A stretch of 64,000 nt of DNA from Mycolicibacterium rutilum (GCF_900108565.1 NZ_LT629971.1:124001-188000), one strand, 5' to 3'; shown: positions 43,354 through 53,093, counted from the stretch's first letter. Program-made: numbers and translations. Notes: a model not told the origin generated them from the letters alone.

Positions 43354-46300
43354 TGGAGCCGTTCAACCTGTTGGGGCCGTTGCCCGCCGAGCGGTCGACG
43401 ACCCTGCTGGAGGCCAGCGCGGGCACCGGCAAGACGTTCGCGCTGGCGGGTCTGGTCACCCGGTACCTCGCCGAAGGCGTCGCGACGCTCGACCAGATGC
43501 TGCTGATCACGTTCAGCCGCGCCGCCAGCCAGGAGCTGCGTGACCGGGTGCGGCGCCAGATCGTCGACGCGGTACAGGCTTTCAGCGATCCCGCCGGCGT
43601 CGAGACCAACGAGATCATCGACTACCTGCGCGACGGCACACCCGACGTACTCGCCGAGCGCGAGCAGAACCTGCGCGACGCGCTTGCCGCGTTCGACGCC
43701 GCGACGATCGCCACCACGCACCAGTTCTGCCAGCTGGTACTGCGGTCGCTGGGGGTGGCCGGCGACACCGACTCCGGGGTCACGCTCGTGGAGAGCCTCG
43801 ACGAGCTGGTCACCGAGATCGTCGACGACCTGTACCTGCATCACTTCGGCCGCGAGCGCGACCATCCGCTGCTGGCCTACCCCGACGCGCTGCGGCTGGC
43901 CAAGGACGTGGTGAAGAACCCCGCGACCGAGCTGCGGCCCGCCGATCCGGAGCCCGAGTCGCGCGCCGCGGTCTGCGTCCGGTTCGCCAAAGACGTTCTG
44001 GCCGAACTGGACAAACGCAAGCGGCAACGCGGCATCCTCGGCTACGACGACCTGCTCAGCAGGCTGGCCGACGCGCTGGCGGCCGACGACTCGGCCGCGC
44101 AGGTCCGGATGCCGCAACGCTGGCCGATCGTGATGGTCGACGAGTTCCAGGACACCGACCCCGTGCAGTGGCGGGTCATCGACCGCGCATTCACCGGCCG
44201 CTCCACGCTGATCCTGATCGGCGACCCCAAGCAGGCGATCTACGCGTTCCGCGGCGGCGACATCGTCACGTACCTGAGCGCGGCGTCGAAAGCCGATGTG
44301 CAGAAGACATTGGCGACGAACTGGCGCAGCGACGCGGCGCTGGTCGACCGGCTGCAGGCGGTGCTGCGCGGCGCGCAGCTGGGTCATGAGCAGATCGTCG
44401 TGCACGACGTCGCCGCACACCACACCGGGGCCCGACTGGCGGGCGCCCCGTGCCCCGATCCGTTCCGGCTGCGGGTGGTGCGACGGGAAACACTCGGCGG
44501 CAGCGGAACCCGCACGCTCGCGATCGACCAGCTGCGCAGCCACATCCCGCGAGATCTGGCCGCCGAGATCGCCGGGCTGCTGGCCGCGGGCGCCACGTTC
44601 GACGGACGCCCGCTCGGTGCGGGCGACATCGCGGTCATCGTGGAGACGCACAAGGATGCCCGCGTCTGTTACCGCGCGCTGTGCGATGCGGGGATTCCCG
44701 CGGTGTACACCGGTGACTCGGACATCTTCACCAGCGATGCCGCCGCGGACTGGCTGGCGCTGCTGGAGGCGTTCGACCAGCCGCACCGGCCCGGCATCGT
44801 GCGGGCGGCCGCCGCGACGATGTTCTTCGGAGAGACCGCCGAGTCGCTGGTCGCCGGCGGTGACCCGTTGACCGACCGGATCGCGGAGACGTTGCGGGAG
44901 TGGGCCAGTCACGCCCGCGAACGCGGGGTCGCGGCGATTTTCGAGGCCGCGCAACTGGCCGGCATGAGCGACCGCGTGCTGTCGTGGCAGAACGGTGAAC
45001 GGCAGATGACCGACCTCGCGCACATGACCCAGCTGCTGCAGGAGGCCGCGCACCGCGAGCACTTCACGCTGCCCGCGCTGCGCGACTGGCTACGCGCCCA
45101 GCGCGAGGAGGGCAGCGGCGCGGCCGAACGGTTCCGCCGCCTCGACAACGACGCCGCGGCCGTGCAGGTGATGACGGTGTTCGTCGCCAAGGGCCTGCAG
45201 TTCCCGGTGGTCTATCTGCCGTTCGCGTTCAACCGGCACGTCTGGGACCCCGAGATCGTGCTGTACCACGAGGGCGAAACCCGGTGCCTGCACATCGGCG
45301 GCAACGACAGCCCGGATTTCCACGCGGTGTCCAAGCTCGGCCGCGAGGAGGATGCCAGCGACGACAGCCGGTTGATGTACGTGGCGATGACGCGGGCGCA
45401 GTCACAGCTGGTCGCGTGGTGGGCGCCGTCGCGCGACGAGCCGAACGGCGGGCTGTCGCGGCTGCTGCGGGGCCGTCGTCCCGGTGAGGCGATGGTGCCC
45501 GATGTCGTTGTGCCGTCAAAGGTTTCCGATGCCGACGCGATGGCGCGGTTCCAGGAATGGGCGGCGGTCGGCGGACCCGTCATCGAGGACTCGGTGCCGC
45601 GTCCCATACCCGCGAGGCCGACTGTGCCGGGGTCCGGCGAGTTCGGTGTTCGCCACTTTCACCGCCCGATCGACACCGCATGGCGGCGCACGTCGTACAG
45701 CGGGCTGATCCGGGCGGTCGAGGCGACTCCGGTCAGCAGCGAACCCGAGGTGATCGATCTCGACGACGAGGTCGCCGAGATCGCGCTGACGTCGGAAGCC
45801 GTCGGCGCCGATGTGCCGTCGCCGATGGCGGATCTGCCGACCGGCGCGAAGTTCGGTTCGCTGGTGCACGCGGTGCTCGAGGACGCCGACCCGTTCGCCG
45901 CGGACCTGGCCGCCGAACTGGAGGCCCGGATCCGCGAGCATTCGGTGTGGTGGCCCGTCGACGTCGAGGCGGCCGAGTTGGCGGCGGCGCTGCTGCCTCT
46001 GCACGACACGCCGCTCGGTCCGCTCGCCGGGAACGTGACGCTGCGCCAGATCGGGCTGTCCGACCGGATGCGGGAGATGGAGTTCGAGTTTCCGCTCGCC
46101 GGTGGGGATCTGCGGTCGTCGGCGCCTGACATCCGGCTGGCGCATGTCGGCGCGCTGCTGCGTGAGCACCTGGAGGTTGACGATCCGATGCGCGCATACG
46201 CCGACCGGTTAACCGAGGCAGGGCTGGGCGGCCAGTCGCTGAAGGGGTACCTGTCCGGTTCGGTGGACGCGGTGCTGCGGGTCGACGGGCGCTACCTCGT

Positions 46301-46640
46301 CGTCGACTACAAGACGAACTGGCTCGGCGATCCGAGCCGCCCGCTGACGGCGGCCGACTACGCCCGCCCGCGGCTCGCCGAGGCGATGCTGCACTCGGAC
46401 TATCCGCTGCAGGCACTCCTGTACAGCGTTGTGCTGCACCGGTTCCTGCGCTGGCGGCTGCCGGGGTATTCGCCCGAGCAGCATCTCGGCGGGGTGCTCT
46501 ATCTGTACCTGCGCGGGATGTGCGGGCCGGGCACCCCGGTCGTCGACGGCCATCCTGCGGGGGTGTTCAGCTGGCAGCCACCGGCGGCGTTGATCATCGC
46601 GCTGTCGGAGCTGCTCGACGCGGGCCGGGCGGCGGCATGA
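43353..46640 (+). CDS. recB: Exodeoxyribonuclease V beta subunit RecB
   Basis: The 1095-residue SF1A helicase-nuclease has Walker A EASAGTGKTFALAG (about residues 20-33), Walker B MVDEFQDTDP (about 261-270), the ATNWRSD motif, the helicase motif VFVAKGLQFPVVYLP (about 610-624) and MYVAMTRAQSQL (about 675-686). The C-terminal nuclease domain has GSLVHAVLED and the active-site VDYKTNW (about 984-990). RecB drives 3'-5' unwinding and cuts the DNA. The start was set at the ATG overlapping the recC stop. The recD ATG overlaps its stop. Confidence 0.95.
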   Translation: MEPFNLLGPLPAERSTTLLEASAGTGKTFALAGLVTRYLAEGVATLDQMLLITFSRAASQELRDRVRRQIVDAVQAFSDPAGVETNEIIDYLRDGTPDVLAEREQNLRDALAAFDAATIATTHQFCQLVLRSLGVAGDTDSGVTLVESLDELVTEIVDDLYLHHFGRERDHPLLAYPDALRLAKDVVKNPATELRPADPEPESRAAVCVRFAKDVLAELDKRKRQRGILGYDDLLSRLADALAADDSAAQVRMPQRWPIVMVDEFQDTDPVQWRVIDRAFTGRSTLILIGDPKQAIYAFRGGDIVTYLSAASKADVQKTLATNWRSDAALVDRLQAVLRGAQLGHEQIVVHDVAAHHTGARLAGAPCPDPFRLRVVRRETLGGSGTRTLAIDQLRSHIPRDLAAEIAGLLAAGATFDGRPLGAGDIAVIVETHKDARVCYRALCDAGIPAVYTGDSDIFTSDAAADWLALLEAFDQPHRPGIVRAAAATMFFGETAESLVAGGDPLTDRIAETLREWASHARERGVAAIFEAAQLAGMSDRVLSWQNGERQMTDLAHMTQLLQEAAHREHFTLPALRDWLRAQREEGSGAAERFRRLDNDAAAVQVMTVFVAKGLQFPVVYLPFAFNRHVWDPEIVLYHEGETRCLHIGGNDSPDFHAVSKLGREEDASDDSRLMYVAMTRAQSQLVAWWAPSRDEPNGGLSRLLRGRRPGEAMVPDVVVPSKVSDADAMARFQEWAAVGGPVIEDSVPRPIPARPTVPGSGEFGVRHFHRPIDTAWRRTSYSGLIRAVEATPVSSEPEVIDLDDEVAEIALTSEAVGADVPSPMADLPTGAKFGSLVHAVLEDADPFAADLAAELEARIREHSVWWPVDVEAAELAAALLPLHDTPLGPLAGNVTLRQIGLSDRMREMEFEFPLAGGDLRSSAPDIRLAHVGALLREHLEVDDPMRAYADRLTEAGLGGQSLKGYLSGSVDAVLRVDGRYLVVDYKTNWLGDPSRPLTAADYARPRLAEAMLHSDYPLQALLYSVVLHRFLRWRLPGYSPEQHLGGVLYLYLRGMCGPGTPVVDGHPAGVFSWQPPAALIIALSELLDAGRAAA

Positions 46641-48325
46641 CGAGCGTGGAGTGGCGGCGGGCGGTCAGCGCCACCGGCGTGCTGCGGACATTCACCGATG
46701 CCGAGGTGCTCGACGCCGCCGATGTGCATGTGGCGCAACGCCTCTGCGAGATGTCCAAGGCGCCCGACGAACATGTCGCGCTGGCGGTGGCGCTGACGGT
46801 GCGTGCGCTGCGCAACGGGTCGGTGTGCCTGGACCTGTCGGCGATCGAGCAGCAGGTCGCGGTCGACGGGCTGCCGTGGCCGGCGCTCGACGCGTGGCGG
46901 GCGGCTGTGGCGGGCCATCCGCTGTCCGGGACGCCGCCGGTGCTGCGCCTCGACGAAAATCTGCTGTACCTCGACCGGTACTGGCTCGAGGAACAGCAGG
47001 TGTGCGACGACATCCTGGCGATGGTGGCGACGAAGCCGGGTGCCGCGGCGCCGGACGTCGACCGGTTGTTCCCGCCGGGCTTCGAGGAACAGCGAGCCGC
47101 CGCCGAACGCGCACTGTCGCAAGGGTTGACGGTGCTGACCGGCGGGCCAGGCACGGGTAAGACGACGACGGTGGCGCGACTGCTGGCGTTGCTGGCCAGC
47201 GGAACGCAATTGCGGGTTGCGCTGGCGGCGCCGACCGGGAAGGCGGCGGCGCGGCTACAGGAGGCGGTGCAGCTGGAGGTCGACAAGCTCGATGCGGCCG
47301 ACCGGGAGGCGTTGTCCGGGATGCACGCGACGACGCTGCATCGCCTGCTGGGTAGCCGCCCGGACACGTCAGCGCGGTTCCGGCACCATCGGGGAAATCG
47401 GTTGCCGCACGACGTGATCGTCGTCGACGAGACGTCGATGGTGTCGCTGACGATGATGGCGCGACTGCTCGAGGCGGTGCGCCCGGACGCGCGCCTGGTG
47501 CTCGTCGGCGATCCGGATCAGTTGGCGTCGGTGGAAGCCGGTGCTGTGTTGGCGGATCTGGTCGAGGGGCTGGGCGCGCAGCGGATCGCGCAGCTGACGA
47601 CGTCGCACCGGTTCGGCGAGTCGATCGGCGCGCTGGCGACCGCGATCCGCGACGGTGATGCGGACTCGGTCGTCGACGTGCTGCGCGCCGGCGGTGAGCA
47701 CATCGAGTGGATGGACACCGCCGAACCCGCGGAGCATCTGCGGAAAGTGGTGATGCCGCCGACGATCGCGTTGCGGCAGGCGGCGCTGCTCGGCGACCAC
47801 GAGGCGGCGCTGGCGACGCTGAGCGAGCACCGGCTGCTGTGCGCGCACCGCCGCGGCCCGTACGGCGTGCGGTACTGGAACCATCAGGTCGAGCGGTGGC
47901 TGGCCGAGGCCACCGGCGAGCCGATCTGGTCGGCCTGGTACGCCGGACGCCCGATCCTGGTGACCGCCAACGACTACGGGCTCGGACTGTACAACGGCGA
48001 CACCGGGGTGACGGTCGTGCGTGACGGGGTGCTGCGCGCGGTGATCGCGGGCACGCAGCGGCTGGAGTTCGCGACCAGCCGGCTCGCGGAGGTCGACACC
48101 CTGCACGCGATGACGATCCACAAGTCGCAGGGCAGCCAGGCCGACGAGGTCACGGTGCTGCTGCCGCCCGAGGATTCGCGGCTGCTGTCGCGCGAGCTGC
48201 TCTACACCGCGGTGACGAGGGCGAAGAAGCGGGTCCGAGTGATCGGTCCGGAGGCGTCGCTGCGCGCGGCGGTCGGCCGCCGGGTGGTCCGGGCCTCGGG
48301 CCTGGCGCGCCGCCTCCGCGGCTGA
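46637..48325 (+). CDS. recD: Exodeoxyribonuclease V alpha subunit RecD
   Basis: The 562-residue 5'-3' SF1B helicase subunit has Walker A TGGPGTGKTTTVARLL (about residues 170-185), Walker B VIVVDETSMVS (about 260-270), VGDPDQLASVEAGAVLADL (about 292-310), and C-terminal motifs AMTIHKSQGSQADEV and LLYTAVTRAKKRV. It completes the recCBD operon through a 4-nt overlap with recB. A hairpin with a T-run begins in its last codons. Confidence 0.95.
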   Translation: MTSVEWRRAVSATGVLRTFTDAEVLDAADVHVAQRLCEMSKAPDEHVALAVALTVRALRNGSVCLDLSAIEQQVAVDGLPWPALDAWRAAVAGHPLSGTPPVLRLDENLLYLDRYWLEEQQVCDDILAMVATKPGAAAPDVDRLFPPGFEEQRAAAERALSQGLTVLTGGPGTGKTTTVARLLALLASGTQLRVALAAPTGKAAARLQEAVQLEVDKLDAADREALSGMHATTLHRLLGSRPDTSARFRHHRGNRLPHDVIVVDETSMVSLTMMARLLEAVRPDARLVLVGDPDQLASVEAGAVLADLVEGLGAQRIAQLTTSHRFGESIGALATAIRDGDADSVVDVLRAGGEHIEWMDTAEPAEHLRKVVMPPTIALRQAALLGDHEAALATLSEHRLLCAHRRGPYGVRYWNHQVERWLAEATGEPIWSAWYAGRPILVTANDYGLGLYNGDTGVTVVRDGVLRAVIAGTQRLEFATSRLAEVDTLHAMTIHKSQGSQADEVTVLLPPEDSRLLSRELLYTAVTRAKKRVRVIGPEASLRAAVGRRVVRASGLARRLRG

Positions 48326-48332
48326 CTTTTTT
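48309..48332 (+). terminator. Rho-independent-type terminator overlapping the recD stop
   Basis: GCCGC-CTCC-GCGGC forms a 5-bp GC stem with a 4-nt loop inside the last recD codons. After TGAC comes a run of six T (48327-48332) and a T-rich stretch. T-runs after hairpins are uncommon in mycobacteria. Confidence 0.6.
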
Positions 48333-48342
48333 CTTTCTTGGC

Positions 48343-48405
48343 GCCGAACGTGGGTTACCCGCACGCCACCCGGCGGTTCGACGTGCGTCGAGCCCACACT
48401 CGGCG
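48343..48405. repeat. Second repeat family, copy E1
   Basis: This 63-bp element begins GCCGAACGTGGGTTACCCGC and ends GAGCCCACACTCGGCG. The ends are imperfect inverted copies (CCGAACGTGGG against CCGAGTGTGGG). The layout resembles the other palindromic family, including terminal GCCGA and CGGCG, but the sequence differs. The 277-nt gap between recD and the transporter holds only this pair and the terminator. Confidence 0.75.
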
Positions 48406-48440
48406 AGATAGGGACAACCCGCCATCCCTTCCCTCCCCCG

Positions 48441-48503
48441 CGCGAACGTGGGTTACCCGCACGCTCCCCGGCGGTTCGACGTGCGTCGAGCCCACACTCG
48501 GCG
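48441..48503. repeat. Second repeat family, copy E2
   Basis: Copy of E1, 98 nt further on, differing at few bases (CACGCCACCC is CACGCTCCCC). As with the other family the elements come in tandem and lie after a gene end. Confidence 0.75.
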
Positions 48504-48602
48504 CGAGACGGCTACCGATGTTTAGGGCGGCCCGCGGACCGGGCACTCCTGTCCGGCGGTGTGAGCTGGCACACATCGCTCCTTGGCGGACGGAGACGTG
48601 CG

Positions 48603-50207
48603 ATGAGTACGGAGAACCAGGTCAAGCCCACCGACGTCGACAAGGCACTGCTTGGCAGCGCGACCTACCGAAGTCTCGGCGAGCAGCGACTCTCGCCGCA
48701 GGAGGAGCGCTTCGAGAAGGGCCGCCGCACCACCGGCCTGTTCCTGGCGCCGCTGCTGACGGTCGTGATGCTGGTGCTGCCGCTCGACATCCCGCGCGAG
48801 CAGCAGGTGCTGGCCGCGGTGCTGCTCGGCGTGATTGCGCTGTGGATCACCGAGGCGGTGCCGATCCCGATCGGCGGCCTGCTCGGCGTCGCGGTCGCGG
48901 TGTTCCTCGGTGTCGCGCCGGTCGACGACGTGCTCGGCCCGTTCGGCTCGTCGACGATCTTCACGTTCATCGGCGCATTCATCCTCGCGCAGGCGATGCT
49001 CAAACACGGGCTGGCGCGGCGCTTCGCGTTCCGCATCCTGGCGCTGCCGCGCGCCGGCCGCTCCACCACCGGCGTCATCATCGCGTTCGGCGTCATCACC
49101 TGCCTGCTGTCGGCGTTCGTGTCGAACACCGCGACCGTCGCGATGCTGTTGCCGACGGCGATCGGCATCCTCGCCGTGATCGCCAAGATGATGCAGCAGC
49201 GCGGCGACGTCGAAGCCGACTTCGATCCCAGACGCCTGCGAGTCGGCACGGCGCTGATGCTGATGCTCGCCTACGGCGCCAGCGTCGGCGGCCTGCTGAC
49301 CCCGGTCGGCAGCCCCCCCAACCTCATCGGCCGCGGCCTGATCGAAGAGGCCACCGGTGAGCGCATCAGCTTCGGGCAGTGGATGGTGATGGCCGTACCG
49401 ATCTGCGTGCTGATGTTCGTGCTGCTGGCGTTCACCCTGCTGCGGCTGAACCGGCCGGAGATCAAGCGCATCGACGGTGTCGCCGAGTACGTGGCGAGCG
49501 AACGCGAGAAACTCGGAAAGTTGTCGCGCGCCGAGAAGAACACGCTGATCGCGTTCGGCATCACGGTCACGCTGTGGATCCTGCCCGGCGTCGTCGCGCT
49601 GATCGCCGGCACCGAATCGTCGGCGTACGAGTTCGTCAGCGACCGGTTGGACGAAGGCGTGGTCGCGGTGTTCGGCGCGTCGCTGCTGTTCCTGCTGCCG
49701 ACCGACTGGGGCACCCGCGAGTTCACCCTGCGCTGGAAGGACGCCGCCGAAATCGACTGGGGCACAATCATCCTGTTCGGCACCGGCATCATCTTCGGGT
49801 CGCTGATCTCGTCGACCGGGCTGGCGGAGACCATCGGCACGTCGGTCAACGACGCGCTCGGGTTGTCCAGCGTCGTGCCGATCACGATCTTCGCGGTGAT
49901 CCTGGCGATCGTGGTGTCGGAGACCACGAGTAACACCGCGTCGGCGGCCGTGGTCGTGCCGATCGTCATACCGGTGGCGGTGGCCGCGGGCGTGAACCCG
50001 TTCGTGCCCGCCCTGGCGGCGACGTTCGCGGCGTCGTTCGGCTTCATGCTGCCGGTGTCGACACCGCAGAACGCGATCGTCTACGGTTCAGGCGTGGTCC
50101 CGATCACCAAGATGATCCGCTCCGGCATCACCTTCGACATCGCCGGGGCGATCCTCATCATCATCTTCCTGCCGCTGATGATCAGCCTGCTCGGGTTGGG
50201 TTCATGA
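48603..50207 (+). CDS. DASS (SLC13) family dicarboxylate transporter
   Basis: The 534-residue transporter of the divalent anion:sodium symporter family has a cytoplasmic N-terminus of about 50 residues and about 11 membrane helices. Both family SNT motifs are present: FVSNTATVAMLLPT (about residues 170-183) and SETTSNTASAAVVVP (about 438-452). TPVGSPPNLIGRG and MLPVSTPQNAIVYG form the two substrate loops. It should import succinate, malate, fumarate or tartrate. The following dehydrogenase gene overlaps by 4 nt, which argues for uptake of its substrate. The ATG has a GGAG box upstream. Confidence 0.9.
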   Translation: MSTENQVKPTDVDKALLGSATYRSLGEQRLSPQEERFEKGRRTTGLFLAPLLTVVMLVLPLDIPREQQVLAAVLLGVIALWITEAVPIPIGGLLGVAVAVFLGVAPVDDVLGPFGSSTIFTFIGAFILAQAMLKHGLARRFAFRILALPRAGRSTTGVIIAFGVITCLLSAFVSNTATVAMLLPTAIGILAVIAKMMQQRGDVEADFDPRRLRVGTALMLMLAYGASVGGLLTPVGSPPNLIGRGLIEEATGERISFGQWMVMAVPICVLMFVLLAFTLLRLNRPEIKRIDGVAEYVASEREKLGKLSRAEKNTLIAFGITVTLWILPGVVALIAGTESSAYEFVSDRLDEGVVAVFGASLLFLLPTDWGTREFTLRWKDAAEIDWGTIILFGTGIIFGSLISSTGLAETIGTSVNDALGLSSVVPITIFAVILAIVVSETTSNTASAAVVVPIVIPVAVAAGVNPFVPALAATFAASFGFMLPVSTPQNAIVYGSGVVPITKMIRSGITFDIAGAILIIIFLPLMISLLGLGS

Positions 50208-51250
50208 GCGATATCGCGGTCATCCCGGGCGACGGGATCGGCACCGAGGTCATCGAGTCGGCGCGCGCAGTGCTCGACGCCGTCGCCGGTAAGCACGGAA
50301 TCTCGTTGTCCTACACCGACTTCGACTGGTCGTGTCAGCGCTACGCCAACGAGGGCGCGATGATGCCTGACGACGGGCTCGAGACGCTGCGCGGTTTCGA
50401 CGCGATCTTCCTCGGCGCGGTCGGCTGGCCGGGTGTACCGGACCATGTGTCGCTGTGGGGGCTGCTGATCCCGATCCGGCGGAAATTTCGCCAGTACGTC
50501 AACCTGCGACCGATCCGGGTGTTCAACGGCGTCGAAAGCCCCTTGCGCACAACCGGTGAAGTCGACTTCGTGGTGGTCCGCGAGAACGTCGAGGGCGAGT
50601 ACAGCGAGATCGGCGGACGGCTCAACCGCGGCTTCCCCGACGAGATGGCGGTGCAGGAGTCGGTGTTCACCCGAGTCGGGGTGAGCCGCATCGCCGACTT
50701 CGCGTTTGAGCTCGCCCGCAGCAGGCGCGGCTACGTCACGTCGGCGACGAAGTCGAACGGGATCGTGCACACGCTGCCGTTCTGGGATGAGGTCGTCGCC
50801 GAGCGGGCAGCGGAGTTTCCCGACGTCCGCTTCGACAGCGAGCACATCGACGCGCTGGCGGCGAAGTTTGTGCTGCAGCCGCAGCGGTTCGACGTCGTCG
50901 TCGGCTCAAACTTGTTCGGCGACATCCTGTCCGATCTCGCCGCAGCTGTCGCCGGGTCGATCGGCATCGCGCCGTCGGCCAACCTCGACCCGACCAAGCA
51001 GTACCCGTCGATGTTCGAGCCGGTGCACGGGTCGGCGCCGGACATCGCCGGGCAGGGCATCGCCAACCCGATCGGCGCGGTGTGGTCGGCGGCACTGATG
51101 CTCGAGCACCTCGGGCACAGCGAAGCCGCCGCGGCGGTGATGACGGCGATCGAGTCGACGCTCGCGAACCCCGACACCCGCACCGGCGACCTCGGCGGCC
51201 GCGCGTCGACGGCTCAGGTCACCGACGCGCTCGTCGCCGCCCTCTCTTAG
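50204..51250 (+). CDS. Tartrate/D-malate-type dehydrogenase (IDH/IPMDH family)
   Basis: The 348-residue NAD-linked beta-decarboxylating dehydrogenase has the IDH/IPMDH fold. VIPGDGIGTEV (residues 6-16), NLRPIRVF (about 100-107), VVRENVEGEYSEIGG (about 124-138) and NLFGDILSDLAA (about 228-239) are diagnostic. EPVHGSAPDIAGQGIANP forms the cofactor loop. The WGLLIPIRR substrate loop fits tartrate dehydrogenase/D-malate dehydrogenase (TtuC/DmlA) better than LeuB. It would turn D-malate or tartrate into pyruvate or oxaloglycolate. The start overlaps the transporter stop, making a two-gene uptake-and-use unit. Confidence 0.88.
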   Translation: MSDIAVIPGDGIGTEVIESARAVLDAVAGKHGISLSYTDFDWSCQRYANEGAMMPDDGLETLRGFDAIFLGAVGWPGVPDHVSLWGLLIPIRRKFRQYVNLRPIRVFNGVESPLRTTGEVDFVVVRENVEGEYSEIGGRLNRGFPDEMAVQESVFTRVGVSRIADFAFELARSRRGYVTSATKSNGIVHTLPFWDEVVAERAAEFPDVRFDSEHIDALAAKFVLQPQRFDVVVGSNLFGDILSDLAAAVAGSIGIAPSANLDPTKQYPSMFEPVHGSAPDIAGQGIANPIGAVWSAALMLEHLGHSEAAAAVMTAIESTLANPDTRTGDLGGRASTAQVTDALVAALS

Positions 51251-51270
51251 TCCGCGAGCACCGGGAAAGG

Positions 51271-51792
51271 TCAGAAGATGACCCGCAGATGCCCGAGGTG
51301 TACGACGTCGCTGTCGAGCAGCACCCGACGTTCCCGTAGCAGCAGCCCATCGCCACCGTCGACGAGCACGTCACGTCGTTCGGCCGTCGCGAACACCGGC
51401 GGCTCGCCGCGCTGGTTCCAGCTCAGCAGGATGTTGCTCGCGACCCGCAACACGTCGTCGCCGCAGGGCTCCACCCGCACATTCGTGACGAACCGCCGTG
51501 TGCGCACCGGCGGGTTCTCCGCATAGGCCGACCCGATCAGCTCCTCGGACAGCCGGTCGACCCACAGCGCGATCGTCGGCTTGGTTTCGGCCGCCAGGAC
51601 GCCTCGTTCGGAATAGCCGGCTTCACCGGTTGCGCCGTAGGTCACCGGGATCGGGACCTCGTAGCGGAAGTCGTCGTGCAGCCAGTTGTACCAGTCGGCC
51701 AACCGGTTGGCGTCGAGTTGTTCGGCCTCTCTGCGGTAGGCCGACTCCACCCGCGCCAATCGCAACAGCTCGGTGGTGTCGACCGCCGTCAT
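51271..51792 (-). CDS. Aromatic-ring-hydroxylating dioxygenase, beta subunit
   Basis: This 173-residue small subunit of a Rieske dioxygenase has the NTF2-like fold of the family (YRREAEQLDANRLADWYNWL near the start, TRRFVTNVRVEP in the middle, RRDVLVD near the end). Beta subunits support the alpha3beta3 hexamer and have no cofactor. Start MTAVDTT overlaps the alpha stop (ATGA). It is the last gene of the eleven-gene catabolic operon. Confidence 0.88.
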   Translation of the reverse strand: MTAVDTTELLRLARVESAYRREAEQLDANRLADWYNWLHDDFRYEVPIPVTYGATGEAGYSERGVLAAETKPTIALWVDRLSEELIGSAYAENPPVRTRRFVTNVRVEPCGDDVLRVASNILLSWNQRGEPPVFATAERRDVLVDGGDGLLLRERRVLLDSDVVHLGHLRVIF

Positions 51793-53093
51793 CGGTCGCC
51801 CGCCGTTCCCGGAAGCCGGTCGGTCCACTCACGGAAGAATTCTCGTTGCAGCACTTCGGTGTTCAGCGGCGCCACGTGGACCCGGCCGGGCAGCTGGTGT
51901 CCCGCGACCTCACTCTGCGGCTCAACATGCGCACCGCCGAAGAACAGGAAATCGCCCTGGCTTGCGCGGGTTCCGGTGTTCACCGACGACACCGACGCCG
52001 CGTTCGCGAGGTCGTCGGGCTCGAACGTGCCGCTGACGCCGAGTGTCCGGACCAGTGACTCCTGAGACCACCGCTTCCAGCGCGACTCGGCGGCACGCGG
52101 CACCAGGATCCACATCCAGATGTCGGTTGCGGTAGGACCGACCGGTTGCGCCAGCCGCAGCATGAACGCCGCGACCGGCGGCGCCTCAGGATCGCCGGTG
52201 GTGTCGTGGACGAGCTCGATGAAGCTGAGATTCGGGAACACGTTGCCCTTGCAGACCACGTTGTCGGCGGCGAACCAGCGCTGCGCGGCGCTACCGCGGC
52301 CGCCGAACTCGGCGACGAGTTCGGACGGATAGCCCGGATAGCGCGGATCGCCGTCGGCGGGCAGCTTGGTGGCGGTGACGCCGTGCCCGCCTCCGGTGGT
52401 GACCGTGTACGCCGTCGGTTTCGCGTCGCCGGCGCCGAAGACTCCGAGCTTGATCGGGTTGGCGTGCAACGTATCCAGATGCAGGCTGTCGAAGCCGAAG
52501 TTCTCCACGGACAGCTTCCAGTTGCATTTCGTGCGCCAGCGCAGTGGTTCGCCGACCACCTCCCAGCCGTCGCCGCACTTATCCAGCAGCGCGTCCAGGT
52601 AGAACGCCATGTCGCCGAGCCACTCGCTGAATTCGAGGCCTTCGGTGCTCCACGTCGCAAAGATCAAGCCTTGGTACGACGCGACCGTGGCCGTGGTCAG
52701 GCCGTGCCGGGACGGATCGACCTCCGGCGGGAACAATCGGCGGTTACGGATACCGCGCAGGTTCCCGTCGGTGTCGTACACCCAACCGTGGTACATACAG
52801 CGGAAGTTGGTCGCCGAACCGCGATCGGTCCGGCACAGCTGGGTCCCGCGGTGGGCGCACGAGTTCAGCATCACCCGGACGTCGCCGCCCTTCGACCGGC
52901 AGACGATAACCTCGTCGTCACCCATCTTGCGCACGACGTAGTCACCGGTCTCCGGGATCTCCGACTCGTGGGCGACGAACAACCAGGACTCGCCGAAGAC
53001 GTACCGAAGCTCGTCGTCGAACACCTGCGGATCGAACACGGTGCCGCGGCGGAGCCGGCGAAAGTCGTTGCGACGCTGCCCGGTTGTCGTCAC
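51789..53093 (-). CDS. Rieske non-heme iron oxygenase, alpha subunit
   Basis: The 434-residue catalytic subunit binds its [2Fe-2S] cluster at CAHRGTQLC (about residue 77) and CMYHGW (about 97-102). The mononuclear iron site is ENFGFDSLHLDTLH (about 196-209), giving the two His, and a later Asp. Such enzymes insert both atoms of O2 into an aromatic ring. No ferredoxin or reductase gene is in the operon, so electrons must come from elsewhere. The GTG at 53093 has AGGAGG 6 nt upstream; a second GTG at 53099 lies too close to that box. Confidence 0.9.
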   Translation of the reverse strand: MTTTGQRRNDFRRLRRGTVFDPQVFDDELRYVFGESWLFVAHESEIPETGDYVVRKMGDDEVIVCRSKGGDVRVMLNSCAHRGTQLCRTDRGSATNFRCMYHGWVYDTDGNLRGIRNRRLFPPEVDPSRHGLTTATVASYQGLIFATWSTEGLEFSEWLGDMAFYLDALLDKCGDGWEVVGEPLRWRTKCNWKLSVENFGFDSLHLDTLHANPIKLGVFGAGDAKPTAYTVTTGGGHGVTATKLPADGDPRYPGYPSELVAEFGGRGSAAQRWFAADNVVCKGNVFPNLSFIELVHDTTGDPEAPPVAAFMLRLAQPVGPTATDIWMWILVPRAAESRWKRWSQESLVRTLGVSGTFEPDDLANAASVSSVNTGTRASQGDFLFFGGAHVEPQSEVAGHQLPGRVHVAPLNTEVLQREFFREWTDRLPGTAGDR

